A DNA stretch of 44,701 nucleotides from NCBI GenBank assembly GCA_028683435.1, contig JAQUIG010000021.1, positions 1 through 44,701 of the forward strand, given 5' to 3'. Shown here in pieces: positions 17,700 through 26,123 of the stretch (its first letter is position 1; every line of letters begins with the position of its first letter). This DNA is from Desulfuromonadaceae bacterium (lineage in GTDB: Bacteria; Desulfobacterota; Desulfuromonadia; Geobacterales; Pseudopelobacteraceae). The notes below the pieces were generated by a model. The model was not told where the DNA came from. It worked only from the letters and a program-made list of their open reading frames with translations, and did no database searches. The translations under genes were made by a program, and so were the position numbers.

Positions 17700-17737
17700 G
17701 GTGAAGCTGGAATATTTCCGGTTTCACCCTTTTTTTA
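17700..17737 (+). terminator. Rho-independent terminator between rpoZ and spoT
   Basis: Stem GGTGAA/TTCACC (17700-17705, 17723-17728) extends inward through CTGGAA/TTCCGG and is followed by seven T. It should separate, at least partly, rpoZ from spoT transcription. Confidence 0.85.
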
Positions 17738-17787
17738 TCCACTCCTCGTACAATCCCAATTTATCTAACACTGGCGACTAATAACGT

Positions 17788-19938
17788 ATGATCCGTCTTA
17801 ATGACATTCTTGATAAGGTTTCGGCGTATAATCCGACTGCTGACCATAATCTGATTCGCAAGGCGTACGTGTACTGTGCCAAGGTGCATCAGGGACAGAC
17901 TCGGCTGTCGGGCGAACCATATATCATCCATCCGATGGAAGTGGCTGGACTTCTGGCTGACCTGAAGCTGGATGTCCCCAGTATTGTGACCGGTTTTCTG
18001 CACGACACGATCGAAGACACTCTGGCAACATCTGAAGATATCTCCGCTATGTTCGGAGAAGAGGTTGCTGCCCTGGTAGATGGCGTTACCAAGATCAGCA
18101 AGATCAACTTTAAAACCAAGGAAGAGAGCCAGGCGGAAAACTTTCGCAAGATGTTGCTGGCAATGGCCATTGATATTCGCGTTATTCTTGTCAAGTTGGC
18201 AGACCGTCTTCATAACATGCGGACCCTGGAGTTTCAGGATGAAGTGAAACAGCGGCGCATTGCCCGTGAAACGATGGATATTTACGCCCCTATCGCCAAT
18301 CGGCTCGGAATTTCATGGGTAAAGGTAGAACTCGAAGATCTTTCCTTTCGCTATTTACATCCTGAACTATACTTTGACCTGGTAAAAAAAATATCCCAAA
18401 AAAAGAAGGAACGTGAAGCGTTTGTTGAAGAAGCCAAGGCTATCATCTCTGAAAAACTGGCTTTTTATGGCATACATGGTGAACTTTCAGGCCGGAGCAA
18501 ACACCTCTATTCTATCTATCGAAAGATGGAAAAGCGTAATGTCGAGTTCGAAGAAATTTACGATCTGATAGCGGTAAGAATCCTCGTTGATAGCGTCCGG
18601 GAATGTTATGAGGTTCTTGGTGTTATCCATTCAGCGTGGAAACCTATCCCGGGGCGTTTCAAAGATTACATCGCCATGCCCAAGGGGAATATGTATCAAT
18701 CCCTGCATACGACTGTCATTGGACCTCAGGGTGATCGGATGGAGGTTCAGATCCGGACGCACGAGATGCACAGTGTCGCCGATGCCGGAATTGCGGCGCA
18801 TTGGAAGTACAAGGAGGGCAAGGGGTATGACGAGAAGGAGGTAAAACGTTTTGCCTGGCTGCGTCAACTCCTCGAATGGCAGCAGGATCTGCAGGATTCC
18901 AAAGAGTTTATGGATTCAGTCAAGGTCGAACTGTTTACAGAAGAAGTCTATGTTTTTACTCCTAAAGGAGATGTGAAGGGGTATCCCAAGGGGTCCACGC
19001 CGATAGATTTTGCCTACAGCGTTCATACCGATATCGGGCATCGCTGCGTTGGAGCAAAAGTCAACGGCAAGCTGGTACCGCTCAAATACGAACTGAAGAA
19101 TGGTGATATTGTCGAGGTCATAACCTCGCCGCACCACACTCCCAGCAAAGATTGGCTCAAGATAGTAAAAAGTTCCCGGGCACGCAATAAGATCAGAGCC
19201 TGGATTAAAATCGAAGAGCGCAAACGGAGTATTGTGCTGGGACGTGAAATATGTGAAAAAGACCTGCGCAGGTACTCCATCAATCTTCAAAAAATACAAA
19301 AAAGCGGTGAATTCAAGAAAATCGCCGCCGAATTCGGTTATGCAGCAGACGAAGACCTGATGGCGGCAGTTGGCTACGGGAAAATATCCAGCAGCCAGAT
19401 TGTGGCCAAGCTTCTTCCCGAAGAAAAGCTGAAAGAGCGTGCCGAGCATAAGGAATCAAAGCTTGAGTCGGTCATCAACAAGCTGAAGGGAAAATCAAGC
19501 AGTGCGGTGGAAATCGGCGGACTGGACGACGTGCTGGTACGTTTTGGCAAGTGCTGCAATCCGGTGCCGGGTGATGAAATTATTGGCTTTATAACACGAG
19601 GTAAAGGTGTAACGGTGCATACCGCAGATTGCCAGTTTGCTCTGGAAAGCGATCCTGAACGGCGTGTTGATGTGACCTGGAGCAAGTTTAAAACGGCTGT
19701 GCTGCCGGTTAAAATCAGGGTGCTGTGCCATGACGTCAAGGGGATTCTGGCGACAATCTCTCTGGCGATCACGAATTGCGAGGCTAATATTGCCAGTGCC
19801 CAGATTCAGAGCACAATTGACCAGCGCGGCGAAAATATCTTCGAGGTCAATGTTACTGATCTGGCCCATCTTCAGAAGGTCATGAATTCACTCATGAAAA
19901 TAAAGGGCGTTATTAAAGTGGAAAGGATAAGACAATGA
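17788..19938 (+). CDS. spoT: bifunctional (p)ppGpp synthetase/hydrolase (Rel/SpoT)
   Basis: This 716-aa long RSH protein controls the stringent response. The hydrolase HD domain is intact (YIIHPMEV, H72-D73 in FLHDTIED, VKLADRLHNMRTL). The synthetase domain follows (about 235-350: GRSKHLYSIYRKM, YDLIAVRILVDS, GNMYQSLHTTVIGPQG). Then come TGS (about 385-445, VYVFTPKGDVKGYPKGSTPIDFAYSVHTDIGH), a helical/zinc-finger region with GKCCNPVPGDEIIGFITRGKG, and a C-terminal ACT domain (about 640-716). Both activities therefore look possible, and no other RSH gene is in the window. The ribosome binding site is weak. The stop codon overlaps the ridA start, indicating translational coupling. Confidence 0.96.
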   Translation: MIRLNDILDKVSAYNPTADHNLIRKAYVYCAKVHQGQTRLSGEPYIIHPMEVAGLLADLKLDVPSIVTGFLHDTIEDTLATSEDISAMFGEEVAALVDGVTKISKINFKTKEESQAENFRKMLLAMAIDIRVILVKLADRLHNMRTLEFQDEVKQRRIARETMDIYAPIANRLGISWVKVELEDLSFRYLHPELYFDLVKKISQKKKEREAFVEEAKAIISEKLAFYGIHGELSGRSKHLYSIYRKMEKRNVEFEEIYDLIAVRILVDSVRECYEVLGVIHSAWKPIPGRFKDYIAMPKGNMYQSLHTTVIGPQGDRMEVQIRTHEMHSVADAGIAAHWKYKEGKGYDEKEVKRFAWLRQLLEWQQDLQDSKEFMDSVKVELFTEEVYVFTPKGDVKGYPKGSTPIDFAYSVHTDIGHRCVGAKVNGKLVPLKYELKNGDIVEVITSPHHTPSKDWLKIVKSSRARNKIRAWIKIEERKRSIVLGREICEKDLRRYSINLQKIQKSGEFKKIAAEFGYAADEDLMAAVGYGKISSSQIVAKLLPEEKLKERAEHKESKLESVINKLKGKSSSAVEIGGLDDVLVRFGKCCNPVPGDEIIGFITRGKGVTVHTADCQFALESDPERRVDVTWSKFKTAVLPVKIRVLCHDVKGILATISLAITNCEANIASAQIQSTIDQRGENIFEVNVTDLAHLQKVMNSLMKIKGVIKVERIRQ

Positions 19939-20333
19939 ATGAGCATCAAGCAATGAAACTGGAAATTCTGTCTACCGACAAAGCGCCAGCAGCAATTGGG
20001 CCATATTCGCAGGCGGTGAAATGCGGCGGCATGCTGTATTGTTCGGGCCAGATCCCTCTTGTTCCTGAAACAGGAGAGATCGTGACGGGTGATATATCCC
20101 GGCAGGCCGAGCGGGTGATGGATAATATCGCTGCTGTGTTGTCAGCTGCAGGTATCGGCTTTGATGATGTTGTAAAAACCACCATTTATCTCGTCGATAT
20201 GGCTGATTTTGCTGCAGTTAATGAAGTGTACGGCAATCGTTTTCCAGGTCATAAGCCGGCCCGTTCGACAGTTGCCGTTAAATCTTTGCCACGCGATGTA
20301 CTGCTGGAGATTGAAGTAATCGCCGCTCTGTAA
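19935..20333 (+). CDS. ridA: RidA family enamine/imine deaminase
   Basis: This 132-aa protein hydrolyses reactive 2-aminoacrylate and related enamines. The signature is seen in full: APAAIGPYSQAVKCGGMLYCSGQIPL, TIYLVDMADFAAVNEVYGNRF, PARSTVAVKSLPRDVLLEIEVIA, including the conserved Arg of PARST. The ATG overlaps the spoT stop by four bases; an alternative ATG is at 19953, which would match the shorter usual N-terminus. It is the last gene of the spoT unit. Confidence 0.95.
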   Translation: MNEHQAMKLEILSTDKAPAAIGPYSQAVKCGGMLYCSGQIPLVPETGEIVTGDISRQAERVMDNIAAVLSAAGIGFDDVVKTTIYLVDMADFAAVNEVYGNRFPGHKPARSTVAVKSLPRDVLLEIEVIAAL

Positions 20334-20345
20334 AATCATGTTGAC

Positions 20346-20379
20346 TAAAAAAAGCCGCATCCCCCGAGAGGGTGCGGCT
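20346..20379 (-). terminator. terminator of rpmB
   Basis: On the minus strand AGCCGCACCC pairs with GGGATGCGGCT (one bulge) and is followed by seven T. It also lies just after ridA on the plus strand, where the hairpin may still help. Confidence 0.8.
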
Positions 20380-20406
20380 GGATGAGCGAAACCGATCTGA
20401 AACTTC

Positions 20407-20601
20407 CTATAGGGATTTTGTAACGAACCCCGAACGGATACAGCGGGTGCAAACTTTAACGGTAGAGATGCTACCGTTGCTTTTGACAGCTTTGATTTTC
20501 TGAAGATTCGGATACCATACTGTCCGGGTTTTATTGTTCGCATGGCTGACATTGTTTCCGAAACTTGGGCCTTTACCGCAGATCTCACATTTTCTAGACA
20601 T
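20407..20601 (-). CDS. rpmB: 50S ribosomal protein L28, zinc-binding form
   Basis: This 64-aa ribosomal protein starts [21 protein letters not shown], with C5/C8 and a second pair C51/C54 (VCTRCIRSG). It is thus the 'C+' paralogue type that binds zinc; bacteria with two forms often use the Cys-free one under zinc limitation. RTVWYPNLQ is the usual rRNA-contact segment. It is transcribed alone on the minus strand with its own terminator. Confidence 0.96.
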   Translation of the reverse strand: MSRKCEICGKGPSFGNNVSHANNKTRTVWYPNLQKIKAVKSNGSISTVKVCTRCIRSGFVTKSL

Positions 20602-20681
20602 ATTGTTGTCCTCCGTTGATTACTGAAAAAAATCTTATAGCAGACTGATCGTGTTGTTGCAAGAAAAATATGGGATAAGCT

Positions 20682-21293
20682 ATGAATATGATCAAGGCAT
20701 TCGTCACCTTATGTATTATCAGTTCTGTTGTTATAACGGCACTTTTTATAGATTTCACCTATAAAACGTTTTCTTATCGGCAGAGTACGCAGAAAGCAGA
20801 TGCAATAGTAGTTCTGGCAGGCGGCAAGGGACGCGTAGAAGAGGGTGTTCGACTTTTCCGTGAGTCTCGTGCGGAATTCTTGTTTTTTGTAGGGGTTGAC
20901 CCTTCCGTTAGGAAAAGTGATCTGTATCGTCCGAGGCGTGGCGATCCTTCTACCAATAATGTTATTCTAGAAAAGTCATCCCGCAATACTCTTGAAAATT
21001 CAATCTTCGGGCGTGACATAATCGTACGTAGTGGTGTTCGCTCGGTGCTTCTGATCACATCGCGCTATCATCTCAAACGTGCTTCCATCCTGTTTCGTAA
21101 TTCGCTTCCCAAAGAGATAACGATAATTTCGTATCCTGTCGATTCTGTCAATCTGAAGGAATCCTGGTGGAATCATGGCGGCAGTTTTCAACTGTTGTTT
21201 AGTGAATTTTACAAATACTGCATGTTCCGAGCGTTTTTTATGCTTGCGCCTGAGGAGCTGCGGGAAAGCGTGATGCCTGTCACGGGAGGGTGA
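20682..21293 (+). CDS. DUF218/YdcF-like membrane-anchored protein
   Basis: This 203-aa protein has one N-terminal membrane helix (about residues 4-26) and a DUF218 domain outside it. Motifs are ADAIVVLAGGKGRVEEGVRLF, RNTLENSIFGRDII and LLITSRYHLKRASILFR. The family includes YdcF, SanA and ElyC, linked to envelope or peptidoglycan functions; the biochemical activity is unsettled. The TSRYHLKRA segment matches the family's conserved His/Arg region. No strong ribosome binding site is visible (GGGATAAGCT). It is followed 69 bp later by thrC, which has its own leader. Confidence 0.85.
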   Translation: MNMIKAFVTLCIISSVVITALFIDFTYKTFSYRQSTQKADAIVVLAGGKGRVEEGVRLFRESRAEFLFFVGVDPSVRKSDLYRPRRGDPSTNNVILEKSSRNTLENSIFGRDIIVRSGVRSVLLITSRYHLKRASILFRNSLPKEITIISYPVDSVNLKESWWNHGGSFQLLFSEFYKYCMFRAFFMLAPEELRESVMPVTGG

Positions 21294-21362
21294 CAACTCT
21301 TCCATGTTTAATTGTTATCTGTTACAGTGAGGGCCAAATTTTACGAGTGAAAGGTTTTAATC

Positions 21363-22748
21363 ATGCGTTATATCAGTACCCGTGGCGGTATCAACCCCAT
21401 CCCCTTCAAAGATGCCGTTATGATGGGTTTGGCCTCGGATGGAGGCCTGCTTCTGCCGCAATCCTATCCAGCTGTTACCCGAGAGCAGCTTGAGTCATGG
21501 CGTGGACTCAGCTACCAGGAGTTGGCCTTTGAAGTCATCTCACGTTATGCCGACGATATTCCTGGCGGTGACTTGAAAAGCTTGATCAACCGTTCGTATG
21601 CCACCTTTGCCCACCCTGAGATCACGCCGCTCGTCAGAAAAAACGGCGTCTATATACTCGAACTGTTTCACGGGGTAACTCTGGCCTTCAAGGATGTCGC
21701 GCTGCAGTTTCTGGGTAACCTGTTCGAATACATACTGGCGGAACGCAATCAGACATTGAACATCATCGGCGCTACTTCGGGTGATACCGGCAGTGCTGCT
21801 ATACACGGTGTACGCGGGAAAAAAGGAATTTCAATATTCATCCTCCATCCGCTTGGCAAAACCTCCGCAGTCCAGGCATTGCAGATGACTTCCGTCACTG
21901 ACACCAATGTTCATAATATTGCGGTACGTGGCACCTTTGACGATTGCCAGAAAATGGTAAAGGAGCTCTTCGGTGATCTGGAATTCAAAGAGAAATATTC
22001 TCTTGGTGCGGTAAATTCAATAAACTGGGCACGTGTACTGGCGCAGGTTGTCTATTATTTTTACGCTTGGCTGCGCGTCACTGATGAAACAGACGCACCG
22101 GTTAATTTTTCAGTCCCTACCGGAAACTTTGGTGATATTTTTGCCGGGTATGTCGCGAAGAGAATGGGTTTGCCTGTCGATAAGCTTTTATTGGCCACCA
22201 ATGAAAACAATATACTGACACGTTTCATCAATAAGTCTGATTATTCTCTGGGAGAGGTCGTTCCGACCGTATCTCCTTCGATGGATATCCAGATCGCTTC
22301 CAATTTTGAGCGATACCTGTTTCATCTGTTTGCTGAGAACCCGGTTCGAGTCAAAGAAGCGTTTGCTGAACTGGAAGAGCATGGCCGCATTTCATGCAGC
22401 TCAGATGAAATGACACTGGTTCGGAATGACTTTTGCTCGATTTCTGTTAATCAGGGAGCTACGCTTCAGACAATACGTGAGTTCTATGCAGATACCGGCT
22501 ACCTGCTCGACCCTCATACTGCAGTCGGTGTCATAGCTGCTCTTGACCTGTTGCCTTCTGATTCTGCCAGGATCTGCCTTGCCACGGCTCACCCGGCAAA
22601 ATTCAGCGAAACCGTGGAACAGTCACTCGGATTTCAGGTGCCAGCGCCTGAATCAGTCAAGGAATTATATGGGAAACCGACCAGATGCGAGATTATGGAT
22701 GCCGATCTAGGCACAGTTCGTAAATTTCTCATTGAGCATATAGGGTAA
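21363..22748 (+). CDS. thrC: threonine synthase
   Basis: This 461-aa PLP enzyme makes threonine from O-phosphohomoserine. The N-terminus MRYISTRGGINPIPFKDAVMMGLASDGGLLLP is typical of the E. coli-like subgroup. The PLP lysine is in LFHGVTLAFKDVALQ, and the phosphate-binding segment is GATSGDTGSAAIHGVRGKKG. VPTGNFGDIFAGYVAKRMGLP and the C-terminal LATAHPAKFSETVE follow. The length fits. Only 12 bp separate it from murJ, so the two are probably one transcript. Confidence 0.97.
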   Translation: MRYISTRGGINPIPFKDAVMMGLASDGGLLLPQSYPAVTREQLESWRGLSYQELAFEVISRYADDIPGGDLKSLINRSYATFAHPEITPLVRKNGVYILELFHGVTLAFKDVALQFLGNLFEYILAERNQTLNIIGATSGDTGSAAIHGVRGKKGISIFILHPLGKTSAVQALQMTSVTDTNVHNIAVRGTFDDCQKMVKELFGDLEFKEKYSLGAVNSINWARVLAQVVYYFYAWLRVTDETDAPVNFSVPTGNFGDIFAGYVAKRMGLPVDKLLLATNENNILTRFINKSDYSLGEVVPTVSPSMDIQIASNFERYLFHLFAENPVRVKEAFAELEEHGRISCSSDEMTLVRNDFCSISVNQGATLQTIREFYADTGYLLDPHTAVGVIAALDLLPSDSARICLATAHPAKFSETVEQSLGFQVPAPESVKELYGKPTRCEIMDADLGTVRKFLIEHIG

Positions 22749-22760
22749 ATAACCCGCGCT

Positions 22761-24329
22761 ATGTCAGAAAAACGAAATATAGCCCGTGCAGCCGGCATTC
22801 TTGGCAGCGCCACGATGTTGTCGCGGGTCATGGGCATGGTTCGGGATATGGTCGTATCGCGCCTTTTTGGCGCCGGTCTGGCAACCGATGCTTTTTTTGC
22901 CGCTTTTCAAATACCCAATATGCTGCGGCGCTTTTTTGCTGAAGGAGCGCTGACGGCAGCTTTTGTTCCGACCTTTTCATCGACTCTCGCCAGGCGTGGG
23001 GAGGATAAGGCCCGCGAGCTTGCCAACACCTGCTTCACCCTTCTTACCATTGTCATGGCGGCCATTACTCTGGCAGGAATTCTACTTTCCCCAGTCATTG
23101 TCGGTCTGATGTTCCCGGGTTTCAAGGCCGAGCCGGGGAAATTCGAACTAGCGGTTCTGCTCAACCGCCTGATGTTCCCCTATATCTTTTTTATCAGCCT
23201 GGTAGCCCTCTGTATGGGGGTGCTTAATACGCTGCGGCACTTCTTCACCCCTGCCATATCGACAGTATTCCTTAATATTTCCATGATTTTGGCTGCTCTC
23301 TGTCTGCGTGGTTTCTTTGAAGCCCCTATCACCGCTCTGGCGGTCGGAGTGTTGATCGGCGGCTGTATCCAGCTGATCATGCAGCTGCCGGTTCTCTGGA
23401 ACAAAGGGTTTCCGCTTAAGCCCAATTTCAACTTCAGCTCTCCCGAAGTCCGCAGTATAGGCCTACTGATGCTGCCGTCCGTCTTCGGGGTCGGGGTCTA
23501 CTATCTGAACATAACCGTCAGTGCTATCCTGGCCTCCCTGCTGCATCAGGGGAGTATTTCATATCTCTATTATGCACAGCGACTGTTTGAATTCCCTCAG
23601 GGTGTTTTTACGGCGTCTGTAGCGCAGGCGGTTCTGCCGTCGATGAGCCGGCAGGCAGCAGCAGGTGATATTGCCGGGATGAAGGAGACCCTCTCTTTTG
23701 GCGTGCGTTTGATGCTCTTTATCACCATCCCTGCCATGGCGGGTTTGATGGTCTGCTCAACGCCGATCTTCAGTCTGATATTCATGGGGGGGGCTTTCGA
23801 TTATGAAACTGCTGTCAACTCCTCCCTGGCGTTGATGTACTATTCCACAGGGCTCTCGTTTGTTGCCTTGACTCGAGTACTGGCGCCGGTATTTTATGCG
23901 TTAAAGGATACAAAAACCCCGGTATTTACGGCATTTATAGCATTTATCATCAACCTGTGCTTGAGCCTTGCGTTGATGGGACCGCTTAAACATGGCGGCT
24001 TGGCTCTTGCAACGTCACTTTCAGCGCTCTGTAATATGCTGCTGCTTCTCTGGTTTCTGAGGCGCAAGATTGGCTCGTATGGCGGGAACCGCATCATTCT
24101 GACCGCATTGAAATCGAGTGCGGCATCGATTCCGATGGCGGCGGCGGTCTGGTACGGCTGTTCGTTCATCGATTGGTCAGAAGCAGGACACAAAGCATTG
24201 AAAGGAACTTTTCTCGGAGGTTCCATTCTCTGCGGAATCACCATATATATGCTGGCAGTGAAGCTGCTGCGCTCTGAAGAGGCGACTGAAGCGGTATCTC
24301 TGCTGCGCAGAAAGCTGAAGAAGGGGTAA
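22761..24329 (+). CDS. murJ: lipid II flippase MurJ
   Basis: This 522-aa inner-membrane protein of the MOP superfamily has about 14 transmembrane helices and flips lipid II for peptidoglycan synthesis. The N-terminal signature is complete: SATMLSRVMGMVRDMVVSRLFGAG, ATDAFFAAFQIPNMLRRFFAEGALTAAFVP. YYAQRLFEFPQGVFTASVAQAVLPSMSRQAA is the central family motif. A G8 run lies at 23786-23793. It is in the thrC-murJ-ogt cluster with 12-bp and 3-bp gaps. Confidence 0.96.
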   Translation: MSEKRNIARAAGILGSATMLSRVMGMVRDMVVSRLFGAGLATDAFFAAFQIPNMLRRFFAEGALTAAFVPTFSSTLARRGEDKARELANTCFTLLTIVMAAITLAGILLSPVIVGLMFPGFKAEPGKFELAVLLNRLMFPYIFFISLVALCMGVLNTLRHFFTPAISTVFLNISMILAALCLRGFFEAPITALAVGVLIGGCIQLIMQLPVLWNKGFPLKPNFNFSSPEVRSIGLLMLPSVFGVGVYYLNITVSAILASLLHQGSISYLYYAQRLFEFPQGVFTASVAQAVLPSMSRQAAAGDIAGMKETLSFGVRLMLFITIPAMAGLMVCSTPIFSLIFMGGAFDYETAVNSSLALMYYSTGLSFVALTRVLAPVFYALKDTKTPVFTAFIAFIINLCLSLALMGPLKHGGLALATSLSALCNMLLLLWFLRRKIGSYGGNRIILTALKSSAASIPMAAAVWYGCSFIDWSEAGHKALKGTFLGGSILCGITIYMLAVKLLRSEEATEAVSLLRRKLKKG

Positions 24330-24332
24330 ATA

Positions 24333-24887
24333 ATGATGTACTGCTCGTCTTTTTTGACAGTTTACGGACCTGGAATTGTGTATGCCACTGAATGGGGGGT
24401 GGTAAAAGTCGAAATTCCGGATCTAAGCCGGAGCAACAATACTGTTCATAAAATGCTTCCCGACTTTGAGCCATCTGGCATAACCGTCCACGCCGCGCAG
24501 ATGCTGCAGAGATACTTTCAAGGTGAACGGATTGATTTTAGAGATATTCCGCTGGTACTTGACACTTTGACCCAGTTTCAGTGCAAAGTTCTGAATGTAA
24601 TTCGGAATAACCTGTTCTATGGTGAAATCTGCAGCTATGGACAGGTTGCAGAGCTGTGCGGTTCTCCGGGGGCGGCCAGGGCAGTTGGGGGGGCGCTGGC
24701 TTCCAATCCGGTTCCAATCATCATTCCCTGTCATCGGGTTGTCGCATCCGATGGGCGCCTGACCGGATTTTCAGCTCCAGGGGGTGAAAATACGAAAATA
24801 GCGCTTCTGAAGATGGAGGGTGTTATCTTTAAGGGGTTGTTGGTGGTTAAAAAACAGCTGTTTATACAGAGGATTCCGCAGTGCTAA
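24333..24887 (+). CDS. ogt: methylated-DNA-[protein]-cysteine S-methyltransferase
   Basis: This 184-aa suicide repair protein removes alkyl groups from O6-alkylguanine. The active-site motif NPVPIIIPCHRVV places the acceptor at C133. The helix-turn-helix and arginine-finger region reads GEICSYGQVAELCGSPGAARAVGGALASNP, where GAARAVG matches the conserved RAVG. GRLTGFSAPGGENTKIALLKMEG closes the domain. An AGAAGGGG site precedes two tandem ATG codons. The last 18 residues extend past the usual end. It is the last gene of the thrC-murJ cluster. Confidence 0.94.
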   Translation: MMYCSSFLTVYGPGIVYATEWGVVKVEIPDLSRSNNTVHKMLPDFEPSGITVHAAQMLQRYFQGERIDFRDIPLVLDTLTQFQCKVLNVIRNNLFYGEICSYGQVAELCGSPGAARAVGGALASNPVPIIIPCHRVVASDGRLTGFSAPGGENTKIALLKMEGVIFKGLLVVKKQLFIQRIPQC

Positions 24888-25050
24888 AAACAATATTTTA
24901 ATTGGGAAAAGAGCTTGACAGCTTAAACCCTTATTTTTGCTGTACTTACTTGTAAGTGGTTGAAATTACATAAAAATAACTCTGTATAAAAAAGCGGCAT
25001 TTCAGACGAAACACCTGCATAAATATCACTTTTTAATATCGTCAACAATG

Positions 25051-25084
25051 TTCTCCACAAGTTATCCACAATTTTTGTGGATAA
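25051..25084. promoter_or_regulatory. cluster of DnaA boxes
   Basis: Two perfect consensus boxes TTATCCACA face each other (25062-25070 plus strand, 25076-25084 minus strand), 5 bp apart. A third, one-mismatch site TTCTCCACA lies at 25051-25059. They sit in a strongly AT-rich 238-bp gap (24888-25125) between ogt and mazG, with no gene in it. Paired DnaA boxes can mark an origin, a DnaA-titrating site or a DnaA-controlled promoter. dnaA, dnaN and gyrB are not nearby. Confidence 0.6.
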
Positions 25085-25125
25085 GAAAAACAATCCTGTA
25101 AAAACAGTTACTTCACAGTTATTAA

Positions 25126-25920
25126 TTAAAATTTGTTATCACGTTCGGCGCATTTTGCCCTTTCCCATAACTCGTTCATCTCTTCAAGAGAAGCCTTTTG
25201 CATCATGACTCCCTGACGGAGTAATTCGCTTTCGACGTAACTGAAACGCTTTTGAAAGCGACCAATAGTTTTTCGAAGCGCTTCTTCCGGGTTCAGATTT
25301 AAAAACCGTCCCAGATTTGCGATGGAAAAGAGCAGATCCCCCATCTCTTCTTCCATTCGTGTCGGATCCCCCCCCGCCCACGCCTCTTCAAATTCATGCA
25401 ACTCCTCCATTACCTTGGCAAAAACCTGGTCGGCGTGCTCCCAGTCAAAGCCGACGCGCGAAGCCTTTTCACTTATCTTATGAGCCTTCATCAGTGCCGG
25501 AAGTTGGTCGGGAACGCCTGAAAGGGCCGATGGCCGTTCATCCCCCTTCTCCAGTTTCTTGATTTTTTCCCAGTTTTCAATCTGTGCATCGCTGTCCTTG
25601 ATCTCAAGGTCGCCAAAAACATGGGGATGGCGGCGAATCAGTTTCTGGCAGAGTGTGCTGATGATATCGTCTATCGTGAAGTCACCCGACTCCTCGGCAA
25701 TAGCAGCGTGGAATATCGGTTGAAGAAGTAAATCGCCCAGCTCTTCCTTAATATGTTGCGGAGATTTTTCGTCGATAGCTTCCATAACTTCGTAGGTTTC
25801 CTCCAGCAGATAGCGGGTAAGGCTCTCATGAGTCTGTTCCGCATCCCATGGACACCCGCCGGGGGCGCGGAGTTTGCGCATGATGGCTACCAGTTGTTCA
25901 AATGTGTACTGTTGGTTCAT
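25126..25920 (-). CDS. mazG: nucleoside triphosphate pyrophosphohydrolase MazG
   Basis: This 264-aa all-alpha NTP pyrophosphatase converts NTPs and dNTPs to monophosphates, and in E. coli lowers ppGpp-linked stress signalling. It has two MazG repeats. The first shows LRAPGGCPWDAEQTHESLTRYLLEETYEVMEAIDE and EELGDLLLQPIFHA, carrying the metal-binding ExxE and ExxD. The second shows EELHEFEEAWAGGDPTRMEEEMGDLLFSIANLGRF. AAAGGAA lies 6 nt before the ATG. It stands alone on the minus strand, divergent from recG. Confidence 0.96.
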   Translation of the reverse strand: MNQQYTFEQLVAIMRKLRAPGGCPWDAEQTHESLTRYLLEETYEVMEAIDEKSPQHIKEELGDLLLQPIFHAAIAEESGDFTIDDIISTLCQKLIRRHPHVFGDLEIKDSDAQIENWEKIKKLEKGDERPSALSGVPDQLPALMKAHKISEKASRVGFDWEHADQVFAKVMEELHEFEEAWAGGDPTRMEEEMGDLLFSIANLGRFLNLNPEEALRKTIGRFQKRFSYVESELLRQGVMMQKASLEEMNELWERAKCAERDNKF

Positions 25921-26123
25921 GACGATTCCTTTTTGAAAAAATTATGTTGCCGGCATTGATTTTTGTTGTAATCAGATATGCCTGCTCTGCGAGTTCTTGT
26001 CAACCAGACCGGGCGAATTTTTGCTGCCCCGGGGTGAAGCAGGGGGAATTATGTGGACAATAGATGGCAAGAATATTATGTTTACCAGCTGAAAACCAAC
26101 TCTGTCTCGGCGCAGGAAGTTGA

